Assembly: GCA_030161315.1 (NCBI GenBank)
Contig: BSQW01000014.1
Span: 32,424,545-32,488,544, forward strand
DNA length: 64,000 nucleotides
Reading direction: 5' to 3'
Source of the DNA: Eutrema japonicum
Lineage: Eukaryota; Streptophyta; Magnoliopsida; Brassicales; Brassicaceae
Positions within the stretch are counted from its first letter, which is position 1. Every line of letters starts with the position of its first letter. The notes below the pieces were generated by a model. That model was not told the DNA's origin. It made no database searches and saw nothing but the letters and a program-made list of their open reading frames with translations. Both the position numbers and the translations under genes were made by a program. Positions 21,649 to 32,600 of the stretch are shown here, piece after piece.

Positions 21649-23296
21649 TGATAGTAGGATTTTTACTTATCAATTACTTAAATCCCACTCATGTCATTGT
21701 GGTATTTAAGATATCGAAACAAGGAGGTATGAGGCTAACACACTAGGGATCCAAGAAACTATATAAGCTAAGCAAATCAAGTGGTTTTAATCTAGCAACC
21801 TAATGATTCAAATTTAAGCAAGCAAACAAGTAAACAAGATTAAATAGCTTAAACGAGATCTAGAAATTTATAAAGGCAAGCTCTTCGATGAGGTTATGGA
21901 CTTTGTGGAGTTCTATGATTAACATATGATGTCTAAACAAACAATCAAACATGTTTTCCTTAGCCTAGAACACTTAAAAAAGACTAATCCACTCTCACGG
22001 CACTAATCACTTTGCTAATCAATTAATCAAGAACAAACTCTCATTTGTGAAAAGTTGATTACCAAGCATTAATTACATGTTCATATGGCCATAAGACTCC
22101 TTAAACAACTACTCTCATAGGTTAAGCAAGTAAAATCTCTTATTTAGTTCTTGGGGCATTTCATCGAACACCTTGTGTGCATGAAATGCCCTATGGTCTA
22201 GATTAGCTTTCTCAAACTTAATCTAGCATTATGAACCCTAAATAAGAGAGGAAACATGTAATCTAATCACTAGGCATCATAGATCAAACAAGAAAACCCC
22301 TAATTAGCCTCATCCATGAGCCCTAAAAGAACCTACTCACTAATCATGGAAAATCCTCAAATCCCATTAGGAAGATGATTGAATCCATGATTAGAGATTA
22401 GAAATATTACAATGAAAGAAAGATTAGATAGATTAAGAAGAATTAAGCTTAAGATTGCATTAAAATCAAAAGGTCTCTTGCAAAAATCCAAGAACAAAAA
22501 TAAAAGAGAGGTTTTTGCCTTAGGAAAATTTTGGGAAACAGATTTAGAATGAAATTTGGGTCTTTTTGCAATTCATAGGAAGCTGGGCGGACCGGGTCAA
22601 CCCGGGAAAATCGAGCTGACTTTCATTTAGTGGTAGTTTCATGTCATTCAGATCAGCCGTTCAAGAGATATGGCAAATATAGCAAGGACACGTCTGTCTG
22701 GCATCCAGTTGAAAATGGGTGGAGGTGAGAAGAGAACCGGTTGGTAAACCGCGATATCTCCTGGAATACATGTCTGAATGGTCTCAAACCATCTCCTTTG
22801 GATATCTAACTCACTGGGATACAACTTCTACGAAGAACGTAGAAGCTGAATCGGAGTGTAAACCCTTCGTCGGGGTTGATCTTTCAGACGTCGTATTTGG
22901 AGCAGAACTCGTTTGGATGCCAGACAGACGTGTCCTTGCTATATTTGCCATATCTCTTGAACGGCTGATCTGAATGACATGAAACTACCACTAAACGAAA
23001 TTCAGCTCGATTGTCTATGCATTTTATCAAGACCTCAGATTAAACTGGGCACGAGAAGGTTTTCATTTGGCCTGATCTTTGAGTCACTTTGGCTGATGCT
23101 GTAACTTGGATGTGTGAATGCTGCTGTGTTGGACCGTGTGGCTTCTGGACGGTTGAGGATTTGTCTTTGGGCCGGTTGAGATTCCTATTCTGGGACCGCA
23201 CGGATTGGACCGTATGGAAGTTGGTCGGTTCAATTGACCGGTACATGGCACTAGTTTCTCGACCAGGCGGATACGTCTCCAGTTAAACCGTGGTAG
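21649..23296 (-). repeat. Athila 5' LTR C (minus), truncated, with an internal inverted duplication
   Basis: On + it begins TGATAGTAGG next to the primer-binding site. Shared blocks with LTRs A and B include CATTTCATCGAACACCTTGTG. The + right end breaks off near 23296, so the LTR start is missing. It differs strongly from LTR D, so the two are not a matched pair. Its core holds GGACCGT-type repeats (23130-23230). Confidence 0.68.
22611..23010. repeat. 97-bp near-perfect inverted repeat inside LTR C
   Basis: Arms 22611-22707 and 22914-23010 are reverse complements with two mismatches, separated by 206 bp. LTR B contains only the second arm (about 10520-10610), so the first arm is an inverted duplication. 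A transcript would fold into a long hairpin. Confidence 0.9.
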
Positions 23297-23942
23297 GGTT
23301 TCAACGGGATCCATGAATCATTGAATTAGACATAGATAGGGATTTATCTTTTGTGGTTTTCGCTTATTGTTGTGTTTATTTCTTAGGCTAAGTTGACCGC
23401 TTTGCCTCTGAACTAGGGTTTAATCTATACCACGGAAGTGTGTTAGGTTGCTAGAAAGAACATAAGCGAGCGAATTGTCCTTAGCCAACGGAAGTTGATG
23501 TTAAGGCGGTTCGTGAACATATTGAACCTATTCATTAATGCTGGTCTAGAACTCTAGGTTCAACGGAAGTTATGATTCTAGGTTGCTAGATTTAGTAATC
23601 AATACCACGGAAGTGGATTGGTTAGATATTTATGTTTGAGTTTGAAACTTGCGTTTAATCGTTCCCTGAATAGTTGTCTGATTCATGATCTCTGGATTCC
23701 TGCGCAGAAACCCTCGACCTAGCGTTTTTCTCCCATTGAATTTACACAGCTTTTAATTATTTTCATTACCTTGAAATTCAACCCTTATTATTATCTTAGC
23801 TTATTTTCATCTTGTAAGAATCGTAGTGTAATCTTGGTCTCTGTGGATTCGATCATAAAGTACTACATAGACATACTGTTATGATTGCAATAGTGTGCAC
23901 TTTAGTTATTAATTAACTAAGTGTGTGAAAACACCTAAATCA
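23297..23942 (+). repeat. Athila LTR E (plus), 5'-truncated
   Basis: Opposite orientation to LTR C. Matches 47115-47751 (GATCCATGARTCATTGAATTAG, TTTATCTTTTGTGGTTTTCGC, ACGGAAGTG) and ends AAACACCTAAATCA at 23942, where the Tat antisense ORF region resumes. Confidence 0.78.
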
Positions 23943-25447
23943 TCCCTCCGAGCTGAGGGAAGTATGGTCTCATCAAGACTGGAAGAGTAAATAGGAATCT
24001 CGAGAAAATTCCTCCGTGGTGCCATTCTCCTAGACAAATACCCTCTGGCGACAACACGAATACGACTAATCTCAGAGACAGAATAAGCGAAGCGAAGATT
24101 CGAATTAAGGAGTTTAAAGTTAAGCTAACCAATACTGGAACGTTGGGTTCTGCTTTTCGCAGCAAGACGAGCTCGGCGAATCTCTGGCTAACGAGTTCGC
24201 CCTAATTCCTTGAACCGAGTAACGATCGTCTTCCAATGATCGGATACCTTCTTGAAAATAGGATTCCGAACTGCAAAAAGATAGGAACACATCAGAGATA
24301 AACAAAGTACGGGACCTCGACATAAGCGGAATAAAGAAACTACCAATATTTTTATTCCATATCCTCCTGAAATTCGCGTCAGGATTTGATACGGATGCAG
24401 AATCAACTATGACATAAAAATATTTCGTCTCCCAATCTTTAACCTTGCTCGGCTTTGGACCGGTGATTACGTCTTAGCTCGGCTTCATATTTGCCGAAAA
24501 ATACCAAGGTTTGGCTTCAACTATGTTGACGGAGTTCAACTCCTCAAACATCCAAGAAGAGACCGGGATACCAAGCTCGGTTCCCATAGAGAGGAGCCCC
24601 GTTATGTTAACTATGCTTGCTGGATTTAGCTGGCAGATCGCAGTTGCCCGTCTATCACAGAAATCAAACAGCAACTCGGGCAAGGGAAAGTTGAGTCCGC
24701 ACGACCTAAACTAATCCTCATAAACACATATTTACCCCTATGGAGCATCCCACGGTCTTTGTTTCTTTCCAGGCCGCTTAACATTCACGTTACCCGGGAA
24801 ATGAAGGGATTCAATCAACTTAATGATTGCCTCCAACGAAGAGCAGGTCGGCCTGACGGCCGCTGGCCGAGAAACCAAGATAGTCGTTTAAGGCCGAGCT
24901 GCCCCTTCTACGTTGCCCACCAGAGGATCGACGTCCGAACCGACAACTTCAGCTCTACCAGGGGGAACATAGCCATCCGTCTTTCCGGCACTTTGTCTTT
25001 TCAGTTCTTCTATATAGAGAGCTGAGAAGCCGCGTAATGACGAATCTGATCGGCGGATCGCATCTCTTCCTCCTAGAGTAGATGTCTCTCGAGCTGAGCA
25101 GCATACTCGGCATCATGGTGGATTTGAGCCTCAACCCACGGAGAACGAACTCGAGCCCGGGGATTACTTGTGCTAGCCTCGTTACTCCCGACCTGCCTAA
25201 AGGGACTACGAGATTTTTCAACCTTGGCCAAGACGTTACCAACTCCCGTACTTTGCCCGATTGATACAGGCATCCTAACGTTGGCGGTTGGATACGCCTC
25301 TTTGGCAGACCGACTTTGAGCATTAGTCTCATCACCGTCTAATCGACGAAACCCAGGAACTTGAATCGCAAGCTGAGCATCGGCCCGAACTTTCGGACGG
25401 CGCGAGTTGCAACGAAATAACTGAGAGTCATCTGTGCGGTTTTCCAT
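23943..25447 (-). pseudogene. Tat-lineage antisense ORF (putative gypsy-type transposon domain), decayed
   Basis: On the strand opposite to gag, between pol and the 3' LTR, where Tat and Grande elements carry an extra antisense ORF. It opens MENRTDDSQLFRC at 25447. Further on (24683-24380) it reads VSSWMFEELNSVNIVEAKPWYFS and then KVKDWETKYFYV, like the putative gypsy-type transposon family (Transposase_28). Many stops break it, including one at 25075. The far end is cut by LTR E. What the ORF does in active elements is unknown. Confidence 0.6.
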
Positions 25448-25835
25448 TCTTAAAATAACCGTTTATGAAGAATCCGAACTCACCGAATCAAACAGCAAAC
25501 CCCAAACAAGAGGAGAATTTTCATTTTTCTTTTCGTAGTTATTAACAGAATCGTTTGGCGATTCGACTTCAGACCGATGCATTCAAAGTGTAAAATCACA
25601 AGGAGAAGAAACCCAGAAAGACAAGCAAATGAAGTATCGCGAAAGGGTGAGAAATCGTAAAAAGCAAATGAAGAGTTCACAAAGAGTAGACAAGGAACAT
25701 GTCAAAAACCTGAAGATCTTCAAGCAAATCAAAGAAATCGAGCCAAAAATATCACCAAAATTAATTGATAAATATGCAATAACCCTAGAGAGAAAGGAGA
25801 GAACCGAAGAAAGGAGAGAGAATATACTTTTTAGG
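25448..25835. other. Leader of the antisense ORF and the region before the 3' LTR stub
   Basis: Purine-rich + strand (GAGAAAGGAGAGAACCGAAGAAAGGAGAGAG, 25790-25820), no recognised gene. The purine run directly before the LTR stub could be the former polypurine tract region, but most of the LTR is missing. Confidence 0.35.
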
Positions 25836-25896
25836 AACGAGATTCGATCTGCTAAAGTTTACTGTTTTTTCCCTTATGTGATTTTCAGAATCAACA
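25836..25896 (+). repeat. 3' LTR stub of the Tat-lineage element (last 61 bp)
   Basis: ACGAGATTCGATCTGCTAAAG to AGAATCAACA matches the last 62 bp of the 5' LTR (5669-5730) with a few differences. The rest of the LTR is deleted. Confidence 0.88.
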
Positions 25897-26345
25897 GTGA
25901 GTTTCAACGGTTTTCTAACTCCGTTTACGGATTTAACGTCATATATTTTTTGGCCGAGTCAACAAAAGTTCATGATTTAAATTTGAAATGAACCAAATAT
26001 GATGATTTAAACTATCCACGCAATAGTTAGTGTTTTTAATGGCCAAAATTTGAAAGTTGATGTCTTTTAAGACAATTTCTCCATTTTAAGAAGAATGAGC
26101 AAAACGACATCGTATCAATTAACAGTTGTTTTAAACGGTTTTTTAACTCCGTTTACCCATTCCGTTTACGGATTTAACGTCATATCCTTTTTGGCTGGAT
26201 CAACGAAAGTTCAAGATTTAAATTTGAAGTCAATCAAATATGATGATTTAAATTATCCACGCAATAGTTCAAAATTTGTTGTTTCGCCGATTTATGATTC
26301 CCTTTTTTCTGCGCTTGAAAGTTAATGTTTTTTAGACAATTTTCT
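25897..26345 (+). repeat. Dispersed repeat unit: rest of copy 2 and full copy 3, in tandem
   Basis: 25897-26085 continues copy 2 after the Tat insertion and starts with the second GTGAG. 26101-26345 is copy 3, opening AAAACGACATCGTATCAATTAAC and carrying an extra TTTCGCCGATTTATG stretch. Same landmarks as 1833-2055. Confidence 0.72.
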
Positions 26346-26625
26346 CAATCTAGTTAGAGATAATTGTCATTTGAATTTGTGATAAATGTTCGTTTTTTTC
26401 GAGTTTTCTTTTGGACTTTAAGCGAAAACAGTTTTACTTTGGTTTGTCTTTTATTACCCCAAGACGCAATTTTTTTTTATAAAGAAAGGATAATTACTAG
26501 GTCAGATATTAATATTTATTATCAACCTATGAGCTAAGCGATTCGTATTCCTCTCATACTCAGACTTGAACGCCTTTAAAAGCTGTGGCTGCAGTGTTTG
26601 ATGAGTTCATCATCCGCGTCTCTCA
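26346..26625. other. Spacer, no recognised feature
   Basis: AT-rich sequence with T-runs; no gene or repeat recognised. TCA at 26623-26625 could be a 3-bp target duplication of the Harbinger element that follows (TCG at the other end). Confidence 0.3.
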
Positions 26626-27000
26626 GAGCATCTCCAATGTATTTCTCCATTTTCATTTCCAGTAATTCCATTTAGGAGTTGGATTTCTCCCCAATATATT
26701 TCTCCATTTTCTACTCCAAAAGAATATACTTTAGTATATTCTTCTCTTTTAATATATTGTTAATTGCTAATAATACACTATATTTATAAAATTTACAAAT
26801 AAACCTGTTAATTTTGTTTTTCTTTTAAAATTTTCATCAATTTTGATATTATTTAAATTTAATCATTATAATACAAAGAAAAACACATTACATCACCAAA
26901 AAATAACAAAACAAAGTAGATTTTAATTGTGAGTTTTAATACATATTTTAAAATTTTGCATGTCTTTTCTTTTTTTTAAATAATATTTTTTATGGTATGC

Positions 27001-27646
27001 AGTTCAATCAAGCCAAAATAATGTTAGCGGAATCTCTAAATTTTAAAAAGGGTTGAAAATTCGATCATGTTTGGAGTATTCTAAAGGACTTTGAAAAGTT
27101 TCAAGATGGTGTCATCTCTACTAAACACATAGAAAACCCAGGATACACATCTTCAGAGACGAAAATTTCTAACCATGATTCTACTGCACAAGCATCTCCA
27201 GGTTTGCCTTCATTTTCTCCGAACATAGATGATGATGAGGTTAATGGCAGAATTCCTTCTCAACGACCAAGTGGAATAAAAAATCCAAGATGAAAAGAAA
27301 AATTGATGATGGAACTTCAGCTGTTATCAACTCTTTAGAGGTAGGAAATAAGCAATTTTTGGAGCAATTAAAGAAGACAAGTGCCCAAAGACAACAACAG
27401 TTAGATATTCAAAGTAAAAACTACGCCTTGAAAGAATTGAAGGAAGAAAACAATTTTTTGTTCCAAGACTTGAACTCGATACAAGATCCGAATCTTCGTG
27501 CATATGTTCAGTCTGAACAAACACGGATTTATCGAAAAAGGGCCGAGCAACAACAATTTCAACAAAATCCGCCTCAATCTGGTTCATTTGGACAATACTT
27601 TAATGATCTTTGTGGATCCGGAAGTGGTTTACCAGATTATTATTAG
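27001..27646 (+). pseudogene. NAM-associated (Harbinger ORF1-like) protein, C-terminal part
   Basis: The clean ORF 27290-27646 reads KRKIDDGTSAVINSLEVGNKQ, then DLNSIQDPNLRAYVQSEQTRI and ends SGSGLPDYY. This is the C-terminal domain of plant No-apical-meristem-associated proteins, which include the ORF1 DNA-binding partner of Harbinger transposases. Upstream, FNQAKIMLAESLNF (27001) and FDHVWSILKDFEKFQD (27060) continue it with a stop near 27053 and a frame change near 27283. The N-terminal Myb/SANT-like part is missing. Confidence 0.75.
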
Positions 27647-28019
27647 TCATTGTTGCATCAAATTTATTTTATGTTGTTTCTAATTTCAGTACTTTCATGT
27701 ATTTTTAAATTTATTATGAGTTTATGCTATTTTATTTTCTGTTTTCAATTTTTAAATTTACTTATCATTTCTTTTAAATTAAATATATATCATCATTTTA
27801 TATTATATTTATCAAAACAAAAAGTAAATGGGGGTAAAAAAATCAAAAGTATAAAATTTTGAAGGACTATATTATAAATAAAAAAGTTCAACTCCAAAAT
27901 GGGGTAGAAAATGGAGTTACTCCATATTTGGAGGAAAAAATGGAATTTCTCCATTTTGGAGTTGAAAATGGAATTGGGTTGGAGAAGAAAATGGTATTTG
28001 TGGTAGAAAATGGAGTAAG

Positions 28020-28762
28020 TGTTGGAACAAAATTTATAAGAGCTTGAGGGCTTTATAAATATGTGTATGTGTGAATTGAAATGAGACATTAGGGCTATGT
28101 AAAAAAGCCTTGTGAATGTAAAAAGGAAAAACCTTAAAAAAAGGAAAAACCTTAAAAAAGGAAAAGCCTACAAAAAAAAAAGGAAAAGCCTTAAGAAAAG
28201 GAAAAACCTTAAAAAAGGAAAAACCTTAAAAAGGAAAAGCCTTAAAAAGGAAAAGCTTACAAAAAGGAAAAGCCTTAAGAAAAGGAAAAACCTAAAAAAA
28301 GGAAAAACCTAAAAAAAGGAAAAGTGAGGGACATGTAAAAATTCCCACATCGCTAGTTGGAAATAATTTCCTCTATGATCTTCTCCTATATATAGGATCG
28401 CCTCTCTTGAGAAAAAGGTATCCAATCACACACAGAAAACACACTTACAAAATAAAAAGTTCCTTCAATCCTCTACAGCTTAGAGTAAGTCTTTATTCGA
28501 GAGTATCGTAATATAATGTTCGATAGATCTGATATCAAGTGTAGATGATACAGATTACTTTGGTTGTATCCTGGGACTCATGGATCTATTAAAACCCGTC
28601 GCACTACGGGAGATTCTTAGAGTTAAGGAAAGAGATTCATCTCGCCTCCTTAGATTTATTTTATTGCTTTATCGTTTTATGAATCATCTGTTCCTTACTG
28701 TTTATTTATATAAATCGTGATTAAATCTCTCCTGTCTATTGTGCGATAATTTTGGTCCTACA
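28020..28762 (+). repeat. Copia 5' LTR (743 bp)
   Basis: Contains an array of AAGGAAAAACCTTAAAA-like units at 28119-28323 and a TATA-like CCTATATATAGGATC at 28385-28399, probably the promoter. Nearly identical to 34316-35041. Confidence 0.93.
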
Positions 28763-29638
28763 ATCTTAACTCTAAGAAGATCCAATTTTTGTTATTACTT
28801 CAATTGGATCTTTAATCACGAGTAAATAAACGTTTTCAAACGGGTTTTCTAAAACGATTCTTCTACTGCTGATGATACTCAAACGTTATCAAAAAGCTGT
28901 TTAGCAACTTGAAACGTGTAGTAGAAGCAGTATTGCTTTAAACATCTTCTAAATACCGTCTTTAATTGCGATTAATGAACGGTAGAATCAACGAACACAA
29001 ATCATGTTCTTGATAGGTTCGATTGCGATCGAAGCCTTGTGAGAATCGATCGACACCTTATGGTATCGATCGATACTAGACAAAATTGTATCGGTCGACA
29101 CTGAGGTGCATCGATCGATACCATGCAAACAGTTGTATCAGATGACACTTAGGTGCATCTATTGATACTTTGCATCGAGTTGTATAGATCGACACTGAGG
29201 TGTATCGATCGATACTGTGCATCGACCTAGTTGGGTATATGTTGATCGATACTGTGTAATATTAACATGTATCGATCGACACTGTGGTTTATCGATCGAT
29301 CCTGTGTAAAAATTCACTTGCATCGATCGACAAACAGGGTGCATCGATCGACACTATATGTGTATCGATCGATACAAGCTGATCATCGATCGACACCGAG
29401 GTGTATCGATAGATCTTATGCAAAACTCATGTGCATCGATCATCACCAAGGGTGTATCGATCGACACTGAGTGCATCGATCGACACCATATGGGTGTATC
29501 GATAGACATTGTGTGTGTATCGATCGATACCACGGAGTATCGATCGACACCAATGCTATTTAGTTCGATATTAGAATTGCGATTCTTAAAGTTTATATAT
29601 CGATACTAATTGAAAGTTGTTTCTTTTGTCTTAACAGA
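28763..29638 (+). repeat. Copia 5' leader with an ATCGATCGA array
   Basis: 876 bp between LTR and gag. 29034-29560 is an irregular array with about 20 occurrences of ATCGATCGA or close variants joined by CACTGAGGTG, CACTGTG or TGTGTA. No ORF is opened. It would be part of the genomic RNA leader. Confidence 0.85.
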
Positions 29639-32600
29639 ATGACAATTGATGTGGAAAACAACTCTGGATTGGTGGAGAAAACCAGTGAGAAGGTTGAATC
29701 GACTGCGAGTCAGATCGAGACGGTCAAAGTTCCATCTGGGAACCATGTCGCTCCTCCAACCAAGTTTGATGGGACAGCATTCAAGATGTGGAAAAGGAAG
29801 ATGTTCTTCTATCTGACAACATTGAATCTGCAGAAATACACCAGTGAGGTGAAACCTGTTCTCCCAGAAAATAACACTGATCCACGTGCGCTTGCGAGTG
29901 TCCACGCCTGGGAACATGCTGACTTCTTGTGCAAGGGCTATATTCAGAATAGCCTTTCGGACTCTCTGTTTGGGGTCTACAAAAATGTTGAGACATCTAA
30001 GGATCTGTGGGATTCCTTAGACAAGAAGTACCGCATTGAAGATTCTGGTACTCAGAAATTCACTGTGGCGAAGTTCGAGCAGTACAAGATGGTGGATTCA
30101 AGACCACTAATGGAACAAGTCGATGAGGTGCAGAGGCTCCTACAAGATATCTTTGCTGAGGGAATGCGGCTGTGTGAAACCTATCAAGGTTGCTGCATCA
30201 TTGAGAAGCTACCTCCTGGTTGGACGGACTTCAAGAACTACCTCAGGCTTAAGAAAAAGAAGATGAGCCTTGAAGATCTGATTGTTAAGCTCCGTGTAGA
30301 GTCTACGAATCGGGAACAACAGATCAATGTAGGTGTGAAAATTCGCGAACACAATGCGAACATGGTTGAACACCAAAACCCCAATCAAGGCAAGTGGCAG
30401 AACAAAGGTCGCCTTAACAAAGGCAAAGGAAAGATACCACCAAAGAACTTCCAAAAGTTCAAGAACAAGAGTGGTCATAATGGTCAGACTTCTCAAAGGT
30501 TCTTAGGATTGTGTAACTTCTATGGTAAGCAAGGACACAAATCCGTCGATTGTCGTAGCAAGAAGGCTCAAGCCAACTTGACAGAAGCTGACATGTGTGA
30601 TGTGGTCACTGAGGTCAATGTTGCTGAAAGCCATCCAAAGACTTGGTGGTTCGATACTGGTGCAACCAGACACATCTGTATGGATCGAGAGATGTTCTCC
30701 ACATACACAAAGACCAAGAATGGTGATAAACTCTTAATGGGTAATTCAGCCTCGTCGACAATTGATGGTCACGGGAAGGTTGTTCTGAAGCTCACCTCTG
30801 GACAGGAACTGGTTCTCACGAATGTCGTCCATGTACCAGATATGCGCAAGAATCTGATCTCTGGATCGCTCATAAGTAAGCATGGATTCTCTGTGAAGCT
30901 GGAAGGTGATAAGCTGATCCTAACGAAGAATGGGATGTATTTGGGTAAGGGTTTTGTTTGTGATAATCTGTTTAAGATGTCTGTTGAGGCAGTAATCCAA
31001 AAGGATAATGTAACCGAAGCTTCCACCTCGAAGAACCCTAAGATTAATGATAAGAAACCAATTGCTTATCTCGCTGAGTCTTTTAATATTTGGCATGAAC
31101 GATTAGGACATGTTAATTTCAAGTCTATGAGTAGATTAATGAACATGAACATGATTCCTAAATGCAAATTAAGCAAAGACAAATGTGAGGTTTGTGTCCA
31201 AGCCAAACTCACTAAAACGCCATCACCCAGCGTTCAAAGAACAACAGAACCTCTAGGTTTAATTCACACAGATTTATGTGATTTGAAATATATTCAAACC
31301 AGAGGAGGCAAGAAATATTTCGTGACTTTCATAGATGATTGCACGAGATATTGTTACATCTTTCTACTGCGAAGTAAAGATGAAGCCTTGGACAAATTTA
31401 AAGAATACAAGCTGGAAGTTGAAAACCAACTCGGCAAGACCATAAAAAAGGTCAGAAGTGATAGGGGTGGTGAATATAGTGAACCATTTGATGCATTCTG
31501 TAGATCACATGGCATTATTTATCAAATAACTGCTCCCTACTCACCGGAATCCAATGGAGTTGCTGAAAGAAAAAACAGAACTCTCAAGGAAATGATGAAT
31601 GCAATGTTGCAGGAATCTGGGTTAGCCCAGAACATGTGGGGGGAAGCTCTGCTTACCTCTAATTATATCCTGAACAAAATTCCACACAAAATCACAGGAA
31701 AAACTCCTTATGAACTTTGGAAAGGTAATGTACCTTCGTATGTATACCTGAAAGTGTGGGGGTGCCTGGCAAAAGTTGCAGTACCACTTCCGAAAAAGGT
31801 CACCATCGGACCTAAAACGGTATATTGCATTTTCATCGGATACGCGCACAATAGTAGTGCCTATCGATTTTTGGTACATAAATCAGATATACCAGACATT
31901 CATGTAAACACAATAATGGAGTCAAGGAATGCATACTTTTTCGAAAATGTGTTTCCATGTAAGGATAGAGGAAATCCTAAACGAACTCGTGACGAACGAG
32001 ATGCTAGCAATGAGGCAAGCACTTCAGGCACTTCTACAGAAGTAGAAGAAGCTGAACCGAGACGAAGCAAGAGAGCTCGTAAGGAGAAGACATTTGGCTC
32101 TGAGTTCATAATGGCATTCCTAGCGGAAAGTGGTCCAAGAACTTTCATGGAAGCGATGTCTACACCTGATGCACCTTTCTGGATGGAGGCATCTAACAGT
32201 GAAATCAACTCAATTATGCAAAATCATACTTATGAGTTGGTAGACCTACCTCAAGGTTGTAAACCTCTGGGCTGTAAATGGGTCTTCACCACTAAGCTAA
32301 AAATCGATGGCTCTATAGACAAATATAAGGCCAGGCTTGTGGTACAAGGATTTCGTCAAAAGGAAGGATTGGACTTCTTTGACACTTATTCTCCAGTGAC
32401 GAGAATTACTTCGATTCGCATGTTGATTGGAATCGCAGCTTTAAGAAACCTTGAAATACATCAGATGGATGTTAATACTGCTTTTCTAAACGGAGATTTA
32501 GAGGAAGAGATCTATATGAATCAACCTGAGGGTTATGTTGCTCCCGGACAAGAGAAGAAAGTCTGTAGACTTGTCAAATCGCTATATGGACTCAAGCAAG

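Larger units (their letters stand above)
5235..25896 (+). mobile_element. Tat-lineage Gypsy retrotransposon, heavily nested and internally deleted
   Basis: The 5' LTR starts TGTTAGAGG at 5235 and the 3' LTR stub ends TCAACA at 25896. Both sides carry the 5-bp target duplication GTGAG (5230-5234 and 25897-25901). The target was repeat copy 2: joining the flanks restores the order seen in uninterrupted copy 3 at 26101. The element keeps its 5' LTR, gag, part of the protease, an antisense ORF near the 3' end and 61 bp of 3' LTR. Reverse transcriptase, RNase H and integrase are gone, replaced by Athila pieces. The antisense ORF is a known trait of the Tat lineage. Confidence 0.82.

Noticed and set aside
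25480..25991. ORFs at the Tat 3' end (66 codons minus, 120 codons plus)
   Set aside because: They cross the LTR stub and the insertion boundary, so they cannot be real genes.
28119..28323. Regular short repeats resembling a CRISPR array
   Set aside because: The units are A-rich, without unique spacers, inside a plant LTR.
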